Assembly (NCBI RefSeq): GCF_016616235.1
Contig: NZ_CP067100.1
Span: 6,383,001 to 6,447,000, forward strand
Reading direction: 5' to 3'
DNA length: 64,000 nucleotides
Source: Bradyrhizobium diazoefficiens
Lineage (GTDB): Bacteria; Pseudomonadota; Alphaproteobacteria; Rhizobiales; Xanthobacteraceae
Positions 8,590-17,628 of the stretch are shown here, one piece after another. The notes beneath the pieces are model-generated. The model searched no databases and had not been told where the DNA came from. It saw only the letters and a list, made by a program, of their open reading frames with translations. Both the position numbers and the translations under genes were made by a program. Position 1 is the stretch's first letter. The number at the start of each line of letters is the position of its first letter.

Positions 8590-8658
8590 ATTTTCACCAA
8601 TATGAAAATTTGGTCACATTTTCGCGGATGATGCAAGCGGTTTTCATCCACATGAAGG
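8590..8658. promoter_or_regulatory. two TTTTCA-N6-TGAAAA-type inverted repeats in the divergent promoter region
   Basis: Site 1 is ATTTTCA-CCAATA-TGAAAAT (8590-8609), a perfect inverted repeat. Site 2 is TTTTCA-TCCACA-TGAAGG (8641-8658) with the same spacing and two changes in the right arm. Both lie between the importer gene start (8509) and the XRE-cupin start (8671); site 2 ends 12 nt before the latter. Identical architecture in a divergent promoter makes them good operator candidates for the adjacent regulator. Confidence 0.55.
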
Positions 8659-8670
8659 AAGCGGTTTGAC

Positions 8671-9345
8671 GTGAGCGGTGTCAAAAGAATGCGCAAACCG
8701 GCCGCCGCCAAGCCGGCGAGGAAGGTGAAGGCCAAGGCACGCAACAAGGCTAGCACCAAACCGGCCGAGCCGGCGATGGACGTCACCGTCGGCCGCCGCA
8801 TCCGCGATCTCCGGCGCGTCAGGCAATTCTCGCTCGAAACGGTCGCGACGCGTGCCTCACTTTCGATCGGCTTTCTCAGCCAGATCGAACGCGGCCTGTC
8901 GTCACCGTCGCTGCGCGTGCTGGCCACGCTCGCCGACGTGCTCGGCGTCGGCATCGCCGCATTGTTCGGCGCGAGCCCGAGCGCCGACGGCGCATCCGAT
9001 CAGGTCGTCACGCGCGGGCTGCAGCGGCCCGAACTCAAACTCTGGCGCACCGGCGTATCCAAGCAATTGCTGAGCCCGGCCCATGCCGACAACCGGCTCA
9101 ATCTGTTCCTGGTGCATCTGGAGCCCGGCGGCTCCACCGGCGACGAGCTCTACACACATGACGGCGAAGAGGCCGGCCTCGTACTCGAAGGCGAGATGAT
9201 GCTGACGGTGGACAGCGAGACCTGGTCGCTGAAGACGGGCGACAGCTTTCGGTTCGCGAGCCGCAGGCCGCACCGGTTTTCCAATCCGGCGCAGGATGCC
9301 AAGGCGGTGGTGCTGTGGGTGAATTGCGTGACGGGGACGGGATGA
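8671..9345 (+). CDS. XRE-family HTH regulator with C-terminal cupin domain
   Basis: A 224-residue protein with a GTG start at 8671; an ATG at 8689 is a possible alternative. The first 30 residues are Lys/Ala-rich. The HTH region is VGRRIRDLRRVRQFSLETVA through LSIGFLSQIERGLSSPSLRV, the SinR/XRE type. The C-terminal half is a cupin (THDGEEAGLVLEGEMMLTVD, TGDSFRFASRRPHRFSNP) that would bind a small ligand. Such proteins often regulate the divergent metabolic operon, here the amino-acid importer and flavoenzyme. Inverted repeats upstream are candidate operators. Confidence 0.88.
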   Translation: MSGVKRMRKPAAAKPARKVKAKARNKASTKPAEPAMDVTVGRRIRDLRRVRQFSLETVATRASLSIGFLSQIERGLSSPSLRVLATLADVLGVGIAALFGASPSADGASDQVVTRGLQRPELKLWRTGVSKQLLSPAHADNRLNLFLVHLEPGGSTGDELYTHDGEEAGLVLEGEMMLTVDSETWSLKTGDSFRFASRRPHRFSNPAQDAKAVVLWVNCVTGTG

Positions 9346-9505
9346 CTGCTCTCCCTCTCCCCGTTCTTACGGAGAGAGGGTCGGGATGAGGGGCTCTCTT
9401 CACGCAAACGATGCGAGCGAGACTCGCGGAGACTCCCCCTCACCCGGAATTTGCTCTTGCAAATTCCGGCCTCTCCCCGCACGCGGGGAGAGGCGAAGAC
9501 ATCAC
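9345..9505. repeat. CTCTCCC palindromic repeat cluster, second copy
   Basis: The segment contains CTCTCCCCGTTCTTACGGAGAG, then GGATGAGGGG, CCCTCACCCGGAATTTGC with its mirrored GCAAATTCCGGC, and CCTCTCCCCGC-ACGC-GGGGAGAGG at the right end. It is the same composite design as at 4870-5005 and lies between the convergent XRE-cupin and dadA genes. Confidence 0.65.
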
Positions 9506-10767
9506 CCAAATCGATACTTGTACCGATCCACCGACAGCGCGCTGACGTCGACCTCCGGCTTTCTGCCCGACAGCATGTCCGCGAGCACGCGTCCCGAACC
9601 GCAGGACATGGTCCAGCCGAGCGTGCCGTGGCCCGTGTTGAGATGGAAGTTGCTATACTGCGTCGGGCCGATCACGGGTGGGCCGTCCGGCGTCATCGGG
9701 CGCAGGCCGCTCCAGAACGTCGCCTTGGACAGATCGCCGCCGCGCGGGAACAGGTCGGACAGGGAATGATCGAGCGTGGCGCGGCGGGCGTCGTACAGTT
9801 TGCTCGAATAGCCGGAGATTTCCGCGGTGCCGCCGACGCGGATGCGATTGCCGAGACGCGTGATCGCGACCTTGTAGCTCTCGTCCATCACGGTGGATTC
9901 CGGCGCGCCGGAGGCGTCCTTGATCGGCACCGTGATCGAATAGCCCTTTACTGGGTAGACCGGCAGCGAGATGCCGAGCGGCGCGACGAGCCACGACGAC
10001 CAGCTTCCGAGCGCGAGCACATAGCTGTCCGCCTGCAACAGGCCGGCGCTGGTCGCGACGCCGCTGACGCGCGCGCCCTCGGTGACGATGCGGTCGATCG
10101 AGGTGTTGAACATGAAGCGCACGCCGAGCGCCTCGGCATGCTTCGCCAATGCCTGCGTGAACATGTGGCAGTCGCCGGTCTCGTCTTGCGGCAGACGCAG
10201 CCCGCCGGCGACCTTCTCCTTCACGCCTGATAGCGCCGGTTCAACCGCAAGGCAGCCCTCGCGGTTGAGCACCTCGAAGGGCACGCCGTACTGCTTGAGC
10301 ACGGCGATGTCCTCGGCGGTGCCGTCGAGCTGCGCCTGGTAGCGGAACAGCTGAAGCGTGCCCTGCGCGCGCTCGTCATATTGAATGCCGATGGCGCGGC
10401 GCAGATCGCGCAGGCAATCGCGGCTGTATTCCGCGATCGGGATCATCCGGCTCTTGTTGACCGCGTAGCGCGCGCTGGTGCAGTTACGCAGCATCTTGAG
10501 CAGCCAGACCCACATCACGGGGTCGAGCTTCGGCCGGATCACCAGCGGACCGTGCTTCATCAGCAGCCACTTCACCGCCTTGACCGGCACGCCAGGGCCG
10601 GCCCAGGGCGAGGAATAGCCGGGCGACACCTCGCCGGCATTGGCAAAAGAGGTCTCCAGCGCCGGCTCGGGCTGACGGTCGACGACCGTCACCTCGTGGC
10701 CGGCACGCGCGAGGTAGTAGGCAGAGGTGACGCCGATGACACCGCTGCCGAGGATCAGAACTTTCAC
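9502..10767 (-). CDS. dadA: D-amino acid dehydrogenase (DadA)
   Basis: A 421-residue FAD enzyme with a GTG start ([20 protein letters not shown]). The sequence [30 protein letters not shown] is the characteristic DadA N-terminal signature (given here in words: the ETSFANAG and SPGYSSPWA blocks), and the C-terminus has [15 protein letters not shown] and [16 protein letters not shown]. The enzyme oxidatively deaminates D-amino acids at the inner membrane, feeding electrons to the respiratory chain. The full family length of about 420 residues is present. The omega-aminotransferase gene lies directly upstream in the same orientation. Confidence 0.92.
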   Translation of the reverse strand: MKVLILGSGVIGVTSAYYLARAGHEVTVVDRQPEPALETSFANAGEVSPGYSSPWAGPGVPVKAVKWLLMKHGPLVIRPKLDPVMWVWLLKMLRNCTSARYAVNKSRMIPIAEYSRDCLRDLRRAIGIQYDERAQGTLQLFRYQAQLDGTAEDIAVLKQYGVPFEVLNREGCLAVEPALSGVKEKVAGGLRLPQDETGDCHMFTQALAKHAEALGVRFMFNTSIDRIVTEGARVSGVATSAGLLQADSYVLALGSWSSWLVAPLGISLPVYPVKGYSITVPIKDASGAPESTVMDESYKVAITRLGNRIRVGGTAEISGYSSKLYDARRATLDHSLSDLFPRGGDLSKATFWSGLRPMTPDGPPVIGPTQYSNFHLNTGHGTLGWTMSCGSGRVLADMLSGRKPEVDVSALSVDRYKYRFG

Positions 10768-10838
10768 GCTTGGTCAAACTCCCGCGGCATCACGCTCGCC
10801 GCTGCAAGACGAAACTTTCGCAACGGCGAGAGCAAATA

Positions 10839-12167
10839 TCACGCCGCCTTCTTGATGGCATCGCCGAGGATCGAGACCATCTGGTCGATGTGGCTCTTCT
10901 CGACGATCAGCGGAGGCGACATCGCGAAGCTGTCGCCGCTCATGCGCAGGTAAAGGCCGGTGTTGAAGCAGTCGACCATGACGTCATAGCCGCGCGCACC
11001 GGCAATGCCATCGCGCGGCGCGAGCTCGACCGCGCCCATCAGGCCGCAATTGCGGATGTCGACGACATTCGGCAGGCCTTTGAGCGAATGCAGCGCATCG
11101 CGCCAGTATTCGGCCATCGTCGCACCGCGCGTCAGCAGGCCCTCGTCCTTGTAGATGTCGAGCGTCGCGATGCCCGCGGCGCAGGCGGTCGGATGCGCCG
11201 AATAGGTGTAGCCGTGGAACAGCTCCATCTGGTTCTCGGGGCCGACCATCATGCCGTCGTGCACCTTGCGGCTCGCGAACACCGCGCCGCAGGGAATGGT
11301 GCCGTTGGTGATGCCCTTGGCGGTGGTCATCAGGTCCGGCGTGACGCCGAAGAAATTGGCGGCGAACGGCGTGCCGAGGCGGCCGAAGCCGGTGATGACC
11401 TCGTCGAAGATCAGGAGGATGCCGTGCTTGTCGCAGATCTCGCGCAGGCGCTGGAGATAGCCCTTTGGCGGCGGCAGCACCGCGGTCGAGCCCGGCACCG
11501 GCTCGACGATGACGGCAGCAATGGTCTCGGCGCCGTGCAGGGCGACCAGACGCTCGAGATCGTCGGCGAGCTCGGCGCCGTGCTCGGGCTGGTCCTTGGC
11601 GAAGGCGTTGCGGGGGAGATCATGGGTGTGACGGATGTGGTCGACGCCCGGCAGGTGCGTCGCAAAGGCGCGGCGGTTGGCGACCATGCCGCCGACCGAC
11701 ATGCCGCCGAAACCGACGCCGTGATAGCCGCGCTCGCGGCCGATCAGGCGGGTGCGGCTCGACTGGCCGGTGGCGCGATGATAGGCGAGCGCGATCTTCA
11801 GCGCGGTGTCGACCGACTCGGAGCCGGAATTGGTGAAGAAGATGCGATCGAGGCCCGTGGGCGCGATCTCGGCGAGGCGCTCGGCGAAATCGAACGCCAG
11901 CGGATGGCCCATCTGGAAGGTCGGCGCGAAGTCCAGCGTCATCAGCTGCCGCTCGACCGCGGCGGCGATCTGCTTGCGGCCATGGCCGGCGTTGACGCAC
12001 CAGAGGCCGGCGGAGCCGTCGATCACTTTGCGGCCGTCGACGGTGGTGTAGTGCATGCCCTCGGCCGAGGAGAACAGGCGCGGCGCCTTCTTGAACTGCC
12101 GGTTGGCCGTGAACGGCATCCAGAACGAATCGGTCTTGATGGTGTTCGGAATCTGATGAAGGGTCAC
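10839..12167 (-). CDS. class III omega-amino acid:pyruvate aminotransferase
   Basis: A 442-residue PLP enzyme. I chose the GTG at 12167, which has CAGGAG about 9 nt upstream; the open frame continues to 12275 without homology. Landmarks are FTNSGSESVDTALKIALAYH, RERGYHGVGFGGMSVGG, LIFDEVITGFGRLG, and the PLP lysine in LMTTAKGITNGTIPCGAV. Its nearest styles are beta-alanine:pyruvate and polyamine:pyruvate aminotransferases. It is divergent from a PuuR-like regulator, which supports a role in degradation of putrescine, beta-alanine or a related omega-amine. The precise amine donor is uncertain. Confidence 0.9.
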   Translation of the reverse strand: MTLHQIPNTIKTDSFWMPFTANRQFKKAPRLFSSAEGMHYTTVDGRKVIDGSAGLWCVNAGHGRKQIAAAVERQLMTLDFAPTFQMGHPLAFDFAERLAEIAPTGLDRIFFTNSGSESVDTALKIALAYHRATGQSSRTRLIGRERGYHGVGFGGMSVGGMVANRRAFATHLPGVDHIRHTHDLPRNAFAKDQPEHGAELADDLERLVALHGAETIAAVIVEPVPGSTAVLPPPKGYLQRLREICDKHGILLIFDEVITGFGRLGTPFAANFFGVTPDLMTTAKGITNGTIPCGAVFASRKVHDGMMVGPENQMELFHGYTYSAHPTACAAGIATLDIYKDEGLLTRGATMAEYWRDALHSLKGLPNVVDIRNCGLMGAVELAPRDGIAGARGYDVMVDCFNTGLYLRMSGDSFAMSPPLIVEKSHIDQMVSILGDAIKKAA

Positions 12168-12240
12168 GGCCGCGCTCCTGTGCTGACGGCGTAGCAGAGG
12201 CACGGCCGCAAGACCGCAACAAGTCCTTTTCTGGCGACCT

Positions 12241-12258
12241 GCAAACCATTGATTTTGC
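12241..12258. promoter_or_regulatory. inverted repeat GCAAA-N8-TTTGC in divergent promoter region
   Basis: A symmetric repeat lies between the aminotransferase start (12167) and the XRE-cupin start (12326). Its centre is about 75 nt from each gene. It is the best operator candidate I see for the adjacent regulator, but only one copy is present and the arms are short. Confidence 0.35.
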
Positions 12259-12325
12259 TGCGGTGACTGGTCCATATTTGCGCGATCCGCAACACCTGCA
12301 ACAGCGCCAGGGCAAGGACTGAGGT

Positions 12326-12874
12326 ATGAGCGTCGACATCGGTGGACGACTGCGATTCATCCGGGCGCGCCACAAGCTGTCGCAGCGCGCGCTCGCCAAG
12401 CGCGCCGGGGTCACCAATTCGACGATCTCGCTGATCGAATCCAACCAGATGAACCCGTCGGTCGGTGCGCTCAAGCGCATCCTCGATGGCATCCCGATGG
12501 GGCTCGCCGAGTTCTTCGCGCTGGAGCCGGAGACGCGGCGCAAGATCTTCTATCGCTCTGAAGAGCTGACCGAAGTCGGCAAGAAGCCGATCTCGTACCG
12601 CCAGGTCGGAGACAATTTGTTCGGCCGCAGCCTGCAAATCCTGAAGGAGCGCTACGAGCCCGGCAGCGACACCGGGCGCGTGCATCTCGTCCATGACGGC
12701 GAGGAAGGCGGCATCGTGATTTCGGGCAAGCTCGAGGTCACCGTCGAGGACGAGCGCCGCATCCTCAATCCGGGCGATGCCTATTATTTCGAGAGCCGCC
12801 GGCCGCACCGCTTCCGCTGCGTCGGCGGCAAGCCGTGCGAGGTGATCTCGGCCTGCACGCCGCCGACGTTTTGA
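12326..12874 (+). CDS. PuuR-like XRE-cupin transcriptional regulator
   Basis: A 182-residue protein with ATG at 12326. The HTH is GGRLRFIRARHKLSQRALAK through VTNSTISLIESNQMNPSVGA, and the C-terminal cupin has DGEEGGIVISGKLEVTVED and NPGDAYYFESRRPHRF. Length and sequence style match E. coli PuuR, the repressor of putrescine catabolism. It is divergent from the omega-aminotransferase gene and may repress it. It is the second XRE-cupin regulator within 4 kb. Confidence 0.88.
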   Translation: MSVDIGGRLRFIRARHKLSQRALAKRAGVTNSTISLIESNQMNPSVGALKRILDGIPMGLAEFFALEPETRRKIFYRSEELTEVGKKPISYRQVGDNLFGRSLQILKERYEPGSDTGRVHLVHDGEEGGIVISGKLEVTVEDERRILNPGDAYYFESRRPHRFRCVGGKPCEVISACTPPTF

Positions 12875-12910
12875 GGGCGGCGGGCGGAGCTTGCCCACCG
12901 TTCTCCGCCG

Positions 12911-15172
12911 TCAGAGCCCCGTCAACAGCTCCTCGATCTTGATCGGGAAGCGGCGCACCCGAACGCCGGTCGCATGCCATACCGCATTGGCGACCGCGCC
13001 GGCGCTGCCGGTGATGCCGATCTCGCCGACGCCCTTGATGCCGAGCGCGTTGACGTGCGGATCGTGTTCCTCGACCGTGATCACGTCGAGCGGCGGCACG
13101 TCGGCATTCACGGGGACGTGGTACTCGCCGAGATTCGCATTCATGATCCGCCCGCTGCGCCGGTCGGTGATCGCCTCCTCATGCAGCGCAAAGGACATGC
13201 CCCAGATCATGCCGCCGAACAGCTGGCTCTTCACCAGATGCGGGTTGACGATACGCCCCGCGGCAAAGGCGCCGACCATGCGGGTGACCCGGACCTGGCC
13301 GAGCTCGGGATCGACCTTCACCTCCGCGAACACCGCGCCGTGGGCGTGCATGGCATATTCTTCCATCGCGGCAGGATTCGGCGCGCCGGTGCCGCGCGCC
13401 TCGACCTCGGCAACGCCGGCGCGTGCGAGGATCTCGGCGTAGCTTTCGCTGCGGCCCTCGTCGTCGCGCCGGATCAACCGGCCATCGCGCGCGATCACCC
13501 CGGCATTGCCGGCGCCGAATAGCGGCGAACGCTCGTCGCCGGTGGCGAGATCGGCGAGCTTGGCGATCACGGCCGCGCCGGCGCTGTGGATCGCGGCACC
13601 CGCCGTCGCCGTGTGCGCCGAGCCGCCGGCAATGCCGGCATCAGGCAGATCGGATGAGCCGGCCTTGAACTCGACGCGGTCGATATCGAGGCCGACCGCA
13701 TCGGCCGCGATCTGGGCAAGCGCCGTCCAGGCGCCCTGCCCCATGTCATGCGCGCCGATCTCCATCGCACCGGAGCCGTCAAGGCGGATCATGGCGCGTG
13801 CCTCGGCCTGGAACATCAGCGCCGGGAAGGTCGCGGTGCCCATGCCCCAGCCGACCAGAAGGCCGGCATCGTCGCGCATCTGCCGTGGCTGCAGCGGACG
13901 CTTGGCCCAGCCAAAGCGCATCGCGCCCTGCTCGTAGCAGGCGCGCAGCGCCTTGGACGAGAACGGTTTGCCGCTGATCGGCTCGACCTCGGCGTAGTTC
14001 TTGAGGCGGAAGGCGAGCGGATCGATACCGCAAGCCCAGGCCATCTCGTCGATCGCGCTTTCGAGCGCAATCGATCCGGTGGCCTCGCCCGGCGCGCGCA
14101 TGAACAGCGGCGTGCCGGTGTTGACGCGCACCGCATCGTGCGAGGTGCGGATCGCAGGCGCCGCATAAAGCGTGTGCGAGGCGTCGGCGGCGGGCTCGTA
14201 GAAATCGTCGAACGTGCTCGACACGGTCCGCGCATGGTGATCGAGCGCGGTCAGGCGTCCCTCGCCATCGGCACCGATACGCAATCGCTGCCGCGTCGGC
14301 GCGCGATGGCCGACCGGGCCGTACATCTGCTCGCGACGCAGCACCAGCTTGACCGGCCTGCCGACCAGCTTTGCGGCCATGATGCCGAGCGTCTGCGGCC
14401 CCGCCAGAAATCCCTTGGAGCCGAAACCGCCGCCCAGGAATGGGCTGCGAATGTGGATCTTGTCGTGCGCGATGCCGAACAGTTCGGCAATGCGCGCCAG
14501 CGACAGCATCAGGCCTTGGGTCGGCATGTCCACCGACAGTTTGTCGCCGTCCCAGTGAGCCACGATCGCATGCGGCTCCATCGCGTTGTGATATTGCGGC
14601 GGCGTCTCGTAAGTCGCGTCGATCCGCTTCTCGGCCGCGGCAAGCCCGGCCTCGACATCGCCGCGGTGATTTTCCGTGGGATTGCCGACGCCGACGACCG
14701 GCGGCACGTAGCTCTCGCCGGCGTCGAGGCCGACCAGCGCAGGCTGCACCTCATAACGCGGCGCCAGCAGCGCCGCGCCTTCGGTCGCTGCCTCCAGCGT
14801 GTCCGCGATCACGACCGCAATCGGCTGGTTGGCGTAGCGGACTTCATTGCTCTGTAGCACCTCCATCCGGAACACGAACGGATTGGTCTTGACGTCAGGA
14901 TCGATCGCGAGCGGCGGCTTGTGATCGGGTGTCATGACGTCGACGACGCCGGGGTGAGCCTTGGCTGCGGCGACATCGAGCGAGGCCACGCGGCCGCGCG
15001 AAATGCTCGAAACCGCCATCACCGCAAACAGCATGCCGGGCGGATGGTTGTCCGCCGCGTAGGTCGCGTGCCCCTTGACCTTGAGGATGCCGTCGCGGCG
15101 GGTCAGCGGCTGACCGATGTTCGAGCCGTGGCGCAGATGGGCGGGAGCGCTGGTGAGATTGAGCTCAGGCAT
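12911..15172 (-). CDS. aldehyde oxidoreductase molybdenum-binding subunit (PaoC type)
   Basis: A 753-residue large subunit of the xanthine oxidase family. The molybdopterin-binding features include SPFLGGGFGSKGF, the GTPLFMRAPGEATG loop and EIGAHDMGQGAWTALAQIAA. The catalytic glutamate is in GIKGVGEIGITGSAGAVANA near the C-terminus. It overlaps the FAD subunit gene by 8 nt. Together with the next two genes it forms a heterotrimer that hydroxylates aldehydes or N-heterocycles. The accompanying FAD subunit has the extra cysteines of PaoB, so an aldehyde-type substrate is more likely than xanthine. Confidence 0.9.
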   Translation of the reverse strand: MPELNLTSAPAHLRHGSNIGQPLTRRDGILKVKGHATYAADNHPPGMLFAVMAVSSISRGRVASLDVAAAKAHPGVVDVMTPDHKPPLAIDPDVKTNPFVFRMEVLQSNEVRYANQPIAVVIADTLEAATEGAALLAPRYEVQPALVGLDAGESYVPPVVGVGNPTENHRGDVEAGLAAAEKRIDATYETPPQYHNAMEPHAIVAHWDGDKLSVDMPTQGLMLSLARIAELFGIAHDKIHIRSPFLGGGFGSKGFLAGPQTLGIMAAKLVGRPVKLVLRREQMYGPVGHRAPTRQRLRIGADGEGRLTALDHHARTVSSTFDDFYEPAADASHTLYAAPAIRTSHDAVRVNTGTPLFMRAPGEATGSIALESAIDEMAWACGIDPLAFRLKNYAEVEPISGKPFSSKALRACYEQGAMRFGWAKRPLQPRQMRDDAGLLVGWGMGTATFPALMFQAEARAMIRLDGSGAMEIGAHDMGQGAWTALAQIAADAVGLDIDRVEFKAGSSDLPDAGIAGGSAHTATAGAAIHSAGAAVIAKLADLATGDERSPLFGAGNAGVIARDGRLIRRDDEGRSESYAEILARAGVAEVEARGTGAPNPAAMEEYAMHAHGAVFAEVKVDPELGQVRVTRMVGAFAAGRIVNPHLVKSQLFGGMIWGMSFALHEEAITDRRSGRIMNANLGEYHVPVNADVPPLDVITVEEHDPHVNALGIKGVGEIGITGSAGAVANAVWHATGVRVRRFPIKIEELLTGL

Positions 15173-16220
15173 GGACGGCTCCAGACATGGAGGTAAAGGG
15201 AGAGGCCGGCAGCGCGGGGATGCGCGCGGGCGTACCGGCTGCGGTAAGTGTCAGCGCGCGCACGACGATGCGGCGCGCGAGCTCGATCTTGAAGGCGTTG
15301 TTGCCGGACGGCTTGGCATCGGTGAGCGCGCGCCAGGCGGCTTCCTGGAACGCGTCCGCCGTGGGCGCAACGCCCTTGAGCACATCCTCTGCCGCGCGGG
15401 CACGCCAGGGCTTTGCGGCGACGCCGCCGAGCGCAAGCCGCGCCTCCGTGATCTTGCCGTTCTCGATCCGCAACGCGGCGGCGGCTGAGACCACGGCGAA
15501 GGCGTAGGAGGTGCGCTCGCGGACCTTGAGGTAGCGCGCATGTGCGGCAAAGCCGCGCGCTGCGGGCGGCAGGCGGACCGCCACGATGAGGTCACCGGGC
15601 TCCAGCACCGATTCACGCTCCGGCGTAATCCCCGGCAGGCGATGCAGGTCATCGAGCAGGATTTCGCGCCGACCATTTCTGCCTTCAATCTCGACGATCG
15701 CGTCCAGCGCGACCAGCGGCACGCAGAAGTCGGAGGGATGCGTGGCGATGCAACTGTCGCTCCAGCCGAGCACGGCATGGGAGCGATTCTCGCCCTCGCG
15801 GGCGTCACAGCCAGTGCCCGCCTCGCGCTTGTTGCATCGGCTGGCGGTGTCGTAGAAATACGCGCAGCGCGTCCGTTGCAGCAGGTTGCCACCGACGGTC
15901 GCGGCGTTGCGCAGTTGCGCGGAGGCGCCGGACAGCAGCGCTTCGGCCGCCGCGGGATAAGATCTGGCGAACTCGGCATCGTGCGCGAGGTCGGCGTTGC
16001 TGACCAGCGCGCCAATGCGCACACCGCCGTCGGCGAGGCGCTCGATCCGATCCAGCCCGTCGAGATGCGTGACATCGACGAGGCGATCGGGCCGGCTGAC
16101 GCCGCCTTTCATCAGATCGAGCAGATTGGTGCCGGCGGCGAGATAGACGGCGCCCGGCTGGGCTGCGGCAGCGACGGCCTCGGCGACCGTGGCCGGCCTG
16201 ACATAATCGAACGGTTTCAT
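15165..16220 (-). CDS. aldehyde oxidoreductase FAD-binding subunit (PaoB type)
   Basis: A 351-residue subunit; the ATG at 16220 overlaps the Fe-S subunit stop as ATGA. N-terminal DYVRPATVAEAVAAAA and YLAAGTNLLDLMKGG bind FAD, and VGGNLLQRTRCAYFYD follows. The insert CAYFYDTASRCNK and AGTGCDAREG carries cysteines spaced as in E. coli PaoB, where they hold an additional [4Fe-4S] cluster; this insert is absent from ordinary xanthine dehydrogenase FAD subunits. It passes electrons from the 2Fe-2S subunit to the final acceptor. Confidence 0.9.
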   Translation of the reverse strand: MKPFDYVRPATVAEAVAAAAQPGAVYLAAGTNLLDLMKGGVSRPDRLVDVTHLDGLDRIERLADGGVRIGALVSNADLAHDAEFARSYPAAAEALLSGASAQLRNAATVGGNLLQRTRCAYFYDTASRCNKREAGTGCDAREGENRSHAVLGWSDSCIATHPSDFCVPLVALDAIVEIEGRNGRREILLDDLHRLPGITPERESVLEPGDLIVAVRLPPAARGFAAHARYLKVRERTSYAFAVVSAAAALRIENGKITEARLALGGVAAKPWRARAAEDVLKGVAPTADAFQEAAWRALTDAKPSGNNAFKIELARRIVVRALTLTAAGTPARIPALPASPFTSMSGAVHA

Positions 16221-16714
16221 GCCGAGCGCCTCTGATTGGATTCGTCCATGCGTCCTTGCGCGCCCAGCACGGCGTCGACGATGCCGGCATAGGCGCCGCA
16301 GCGGCAGAGATTGCCGCTCATGCATTCGCGAATGCGCTCGGGATCGTCGCCGGCCTGCGCCTCCTGCATCATGCCGATCGCGCTCATGATCTGGCCGGGC
16401 GTGCAGAAGCCGCACTGGAAGCCGTCATGGGCAATGAAGGCGGCTTGCACCGGGTGAAGCTGGTCGCCGCGCGCGACGCCTTCGATGGTGAGGATATCGG
16501 CGCCGTCATGGCTGACGGCGAGCGCGAGGCAGGAATTGATGCGCTTGCCGTCGACGAGAATGGTGCAGGCACCGCACTGACCGCGGTCGCAGCCCTTCTT
16601 GGTTCCGGTGAGATGGAGGCGCTCACGCAGGAGATCGAGCAGCGTGACGCGCGGATCGTCGAGGACGAAGTCGCGCCGCGCACCGTTCACGGTGAGGCTG
16701 ATGGAGTGGTTCAT
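16217..16714 (-). CDS. aldehyde oxidoreductase 2Fe-2S subunit (PaoA type, no Tat signal)
   Basis: A 165-residue subunit with eight cluster cysteines in the usual arrangement: GCDRGQCGACTILVDG for the plant-ferredoxin-like cluster, then CGFCTPGQIM and CMSGNLCRCGAYAGI for the second cluster. E. coli PaoA starts with a Tat signal that exports the trimer; here the protein starts directly with MNHSISLTVNGA, so this complex is probably cytoplasmic. First gene of the three-gene operon, divergent from a TetR gene 250 nt away. Confidence 0.92.
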   Translation of the reverse strand: MNHSISLTVNGARRDFVLDDPRVTLLDLLRERLHLTGTKKGCDRGQCGACTILVDGKRINSCLALAVSHDGADILTIEGVARGDQLHPVQAAFIAHDGFQCGFCTPGQIMSAIGMMQEAQAGDDPERIRECMSGNLCRCGAYAGIVDAVLGAQGRMDESNQRRSA

Positions 16715-16964
16715 ACAAGGCTCCGATCAGATATGGACATGGCTTATCGCTCAGCGCGCCACCGCCGTGGCCGCCGTCGATGTCGAGTGGCCGGGCGGAA
16801 CCCGGCCAACATCCCAGCGAAAATACGGAGGCATCCTCCGCTTAACAAGGGCCGCCGAAAAATATTTGGAAATCATCAAAAGTCCATGCGCGTACAACGC
16901 GATGCGGCTCGCCAAGTGTTCGACAAGGGTTCAATCTAACCAATTCGTGATCTACATTGCCGGC

Positions 16965-17603
16965 ATGCACGACCACACCGACCACACCCGCAAGCCCCGC
17001 GCCGATGCCGTGCGCAATCGCGAGCGCGTGCTCGAGGCCGCCAAGGTCGTGTTCAATGCGGGCGGTCCCGAGGCAAGCCTGGAAGCGGTGGCAAAACGCG
17101 CCGGCGTCGGCATCGGCACGCTCTACCGGCATTTTCCGACGCGCGAGGATCTGTTCGAAGCCGTGTACCGGCGCGAAGTCGAGCAGCTCGGCGAGCTCGC
17201 CGAGCAGCTGAAGAATGCCAAGGATCCGGTCGATGCGCTCAGGCGCTGGCTCCGCTCCAACGTCGAATTCGTTGCCACCAAGAAGGGCATGTCGGCGGCG
17301 CTGGCCCTGACGTTCCAGAGCTCGTCGGACCTCGCCGCGTTCTCGATGGACCGGCTGACCAAGGCGATCGGCTCCTTGCTCAACCGCGCGGTCGCAGCTG
17401 GCGAGATGCGCGGTGATGTCAGCCCGGAGGATTTGCTGCGGGCGCTCGTCGGCATGTGCTACATGCACGACCAGCCCGGCTGGCAATCCTCGGTGCTGCG
17501 GATGCTGGATGTGTTCGTCGATGGGCTGCGGGTGCAGCCGGCCGCCAAGGCCAAGGCGCGCCCGGCCAAGCCCGCCAAGTCGGCCGCAAAGCGGAAGCGC
17601 TAG
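16965..17603 (+). CDS. TetR/AcrR-family transcriptional regulator
   Basis: A 212-residue protein with ATG at 16965; a GTG at 16947 is the alternative. The N-terminal HTH is typical: RNRERVLEAAKVVFNAGG, then LEAVAKRAGVGIGTLYRHFP and TREDLFEAVY. The C-terminal ligand domain ends in a Lys/Ala/Pro-rich tail (AKAKARPAKPAKSAAKRKR). It is divergent from the molybdenum oxidoreductase operon and is a likely repressor of it; an aldehyde or related compound would be the expected inducer. Confidence 0.9.
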   Translation: MHDHTDHTRKPRADAVRNRERVLEAAKVVFNAGGPEASLEAVAKRAGVGIGTLYRHFPTREDLFEAVYRREVEQLGELAEQLKNAKDPVDALRRWLRSNVEFVATKKGMSAALALTFQSSSDLAAFSMDRLTKAIGSLLNRAVAAGEMRGDVSPEDLLRALVGMCYMHDQPGWQSSVLRMLDVFVDGLRVQPAAKAKARPAKPAKSAAKRKR

Positions 17604-17628
17604 CAGCCAGCATCTGAAGACAGGCGAT

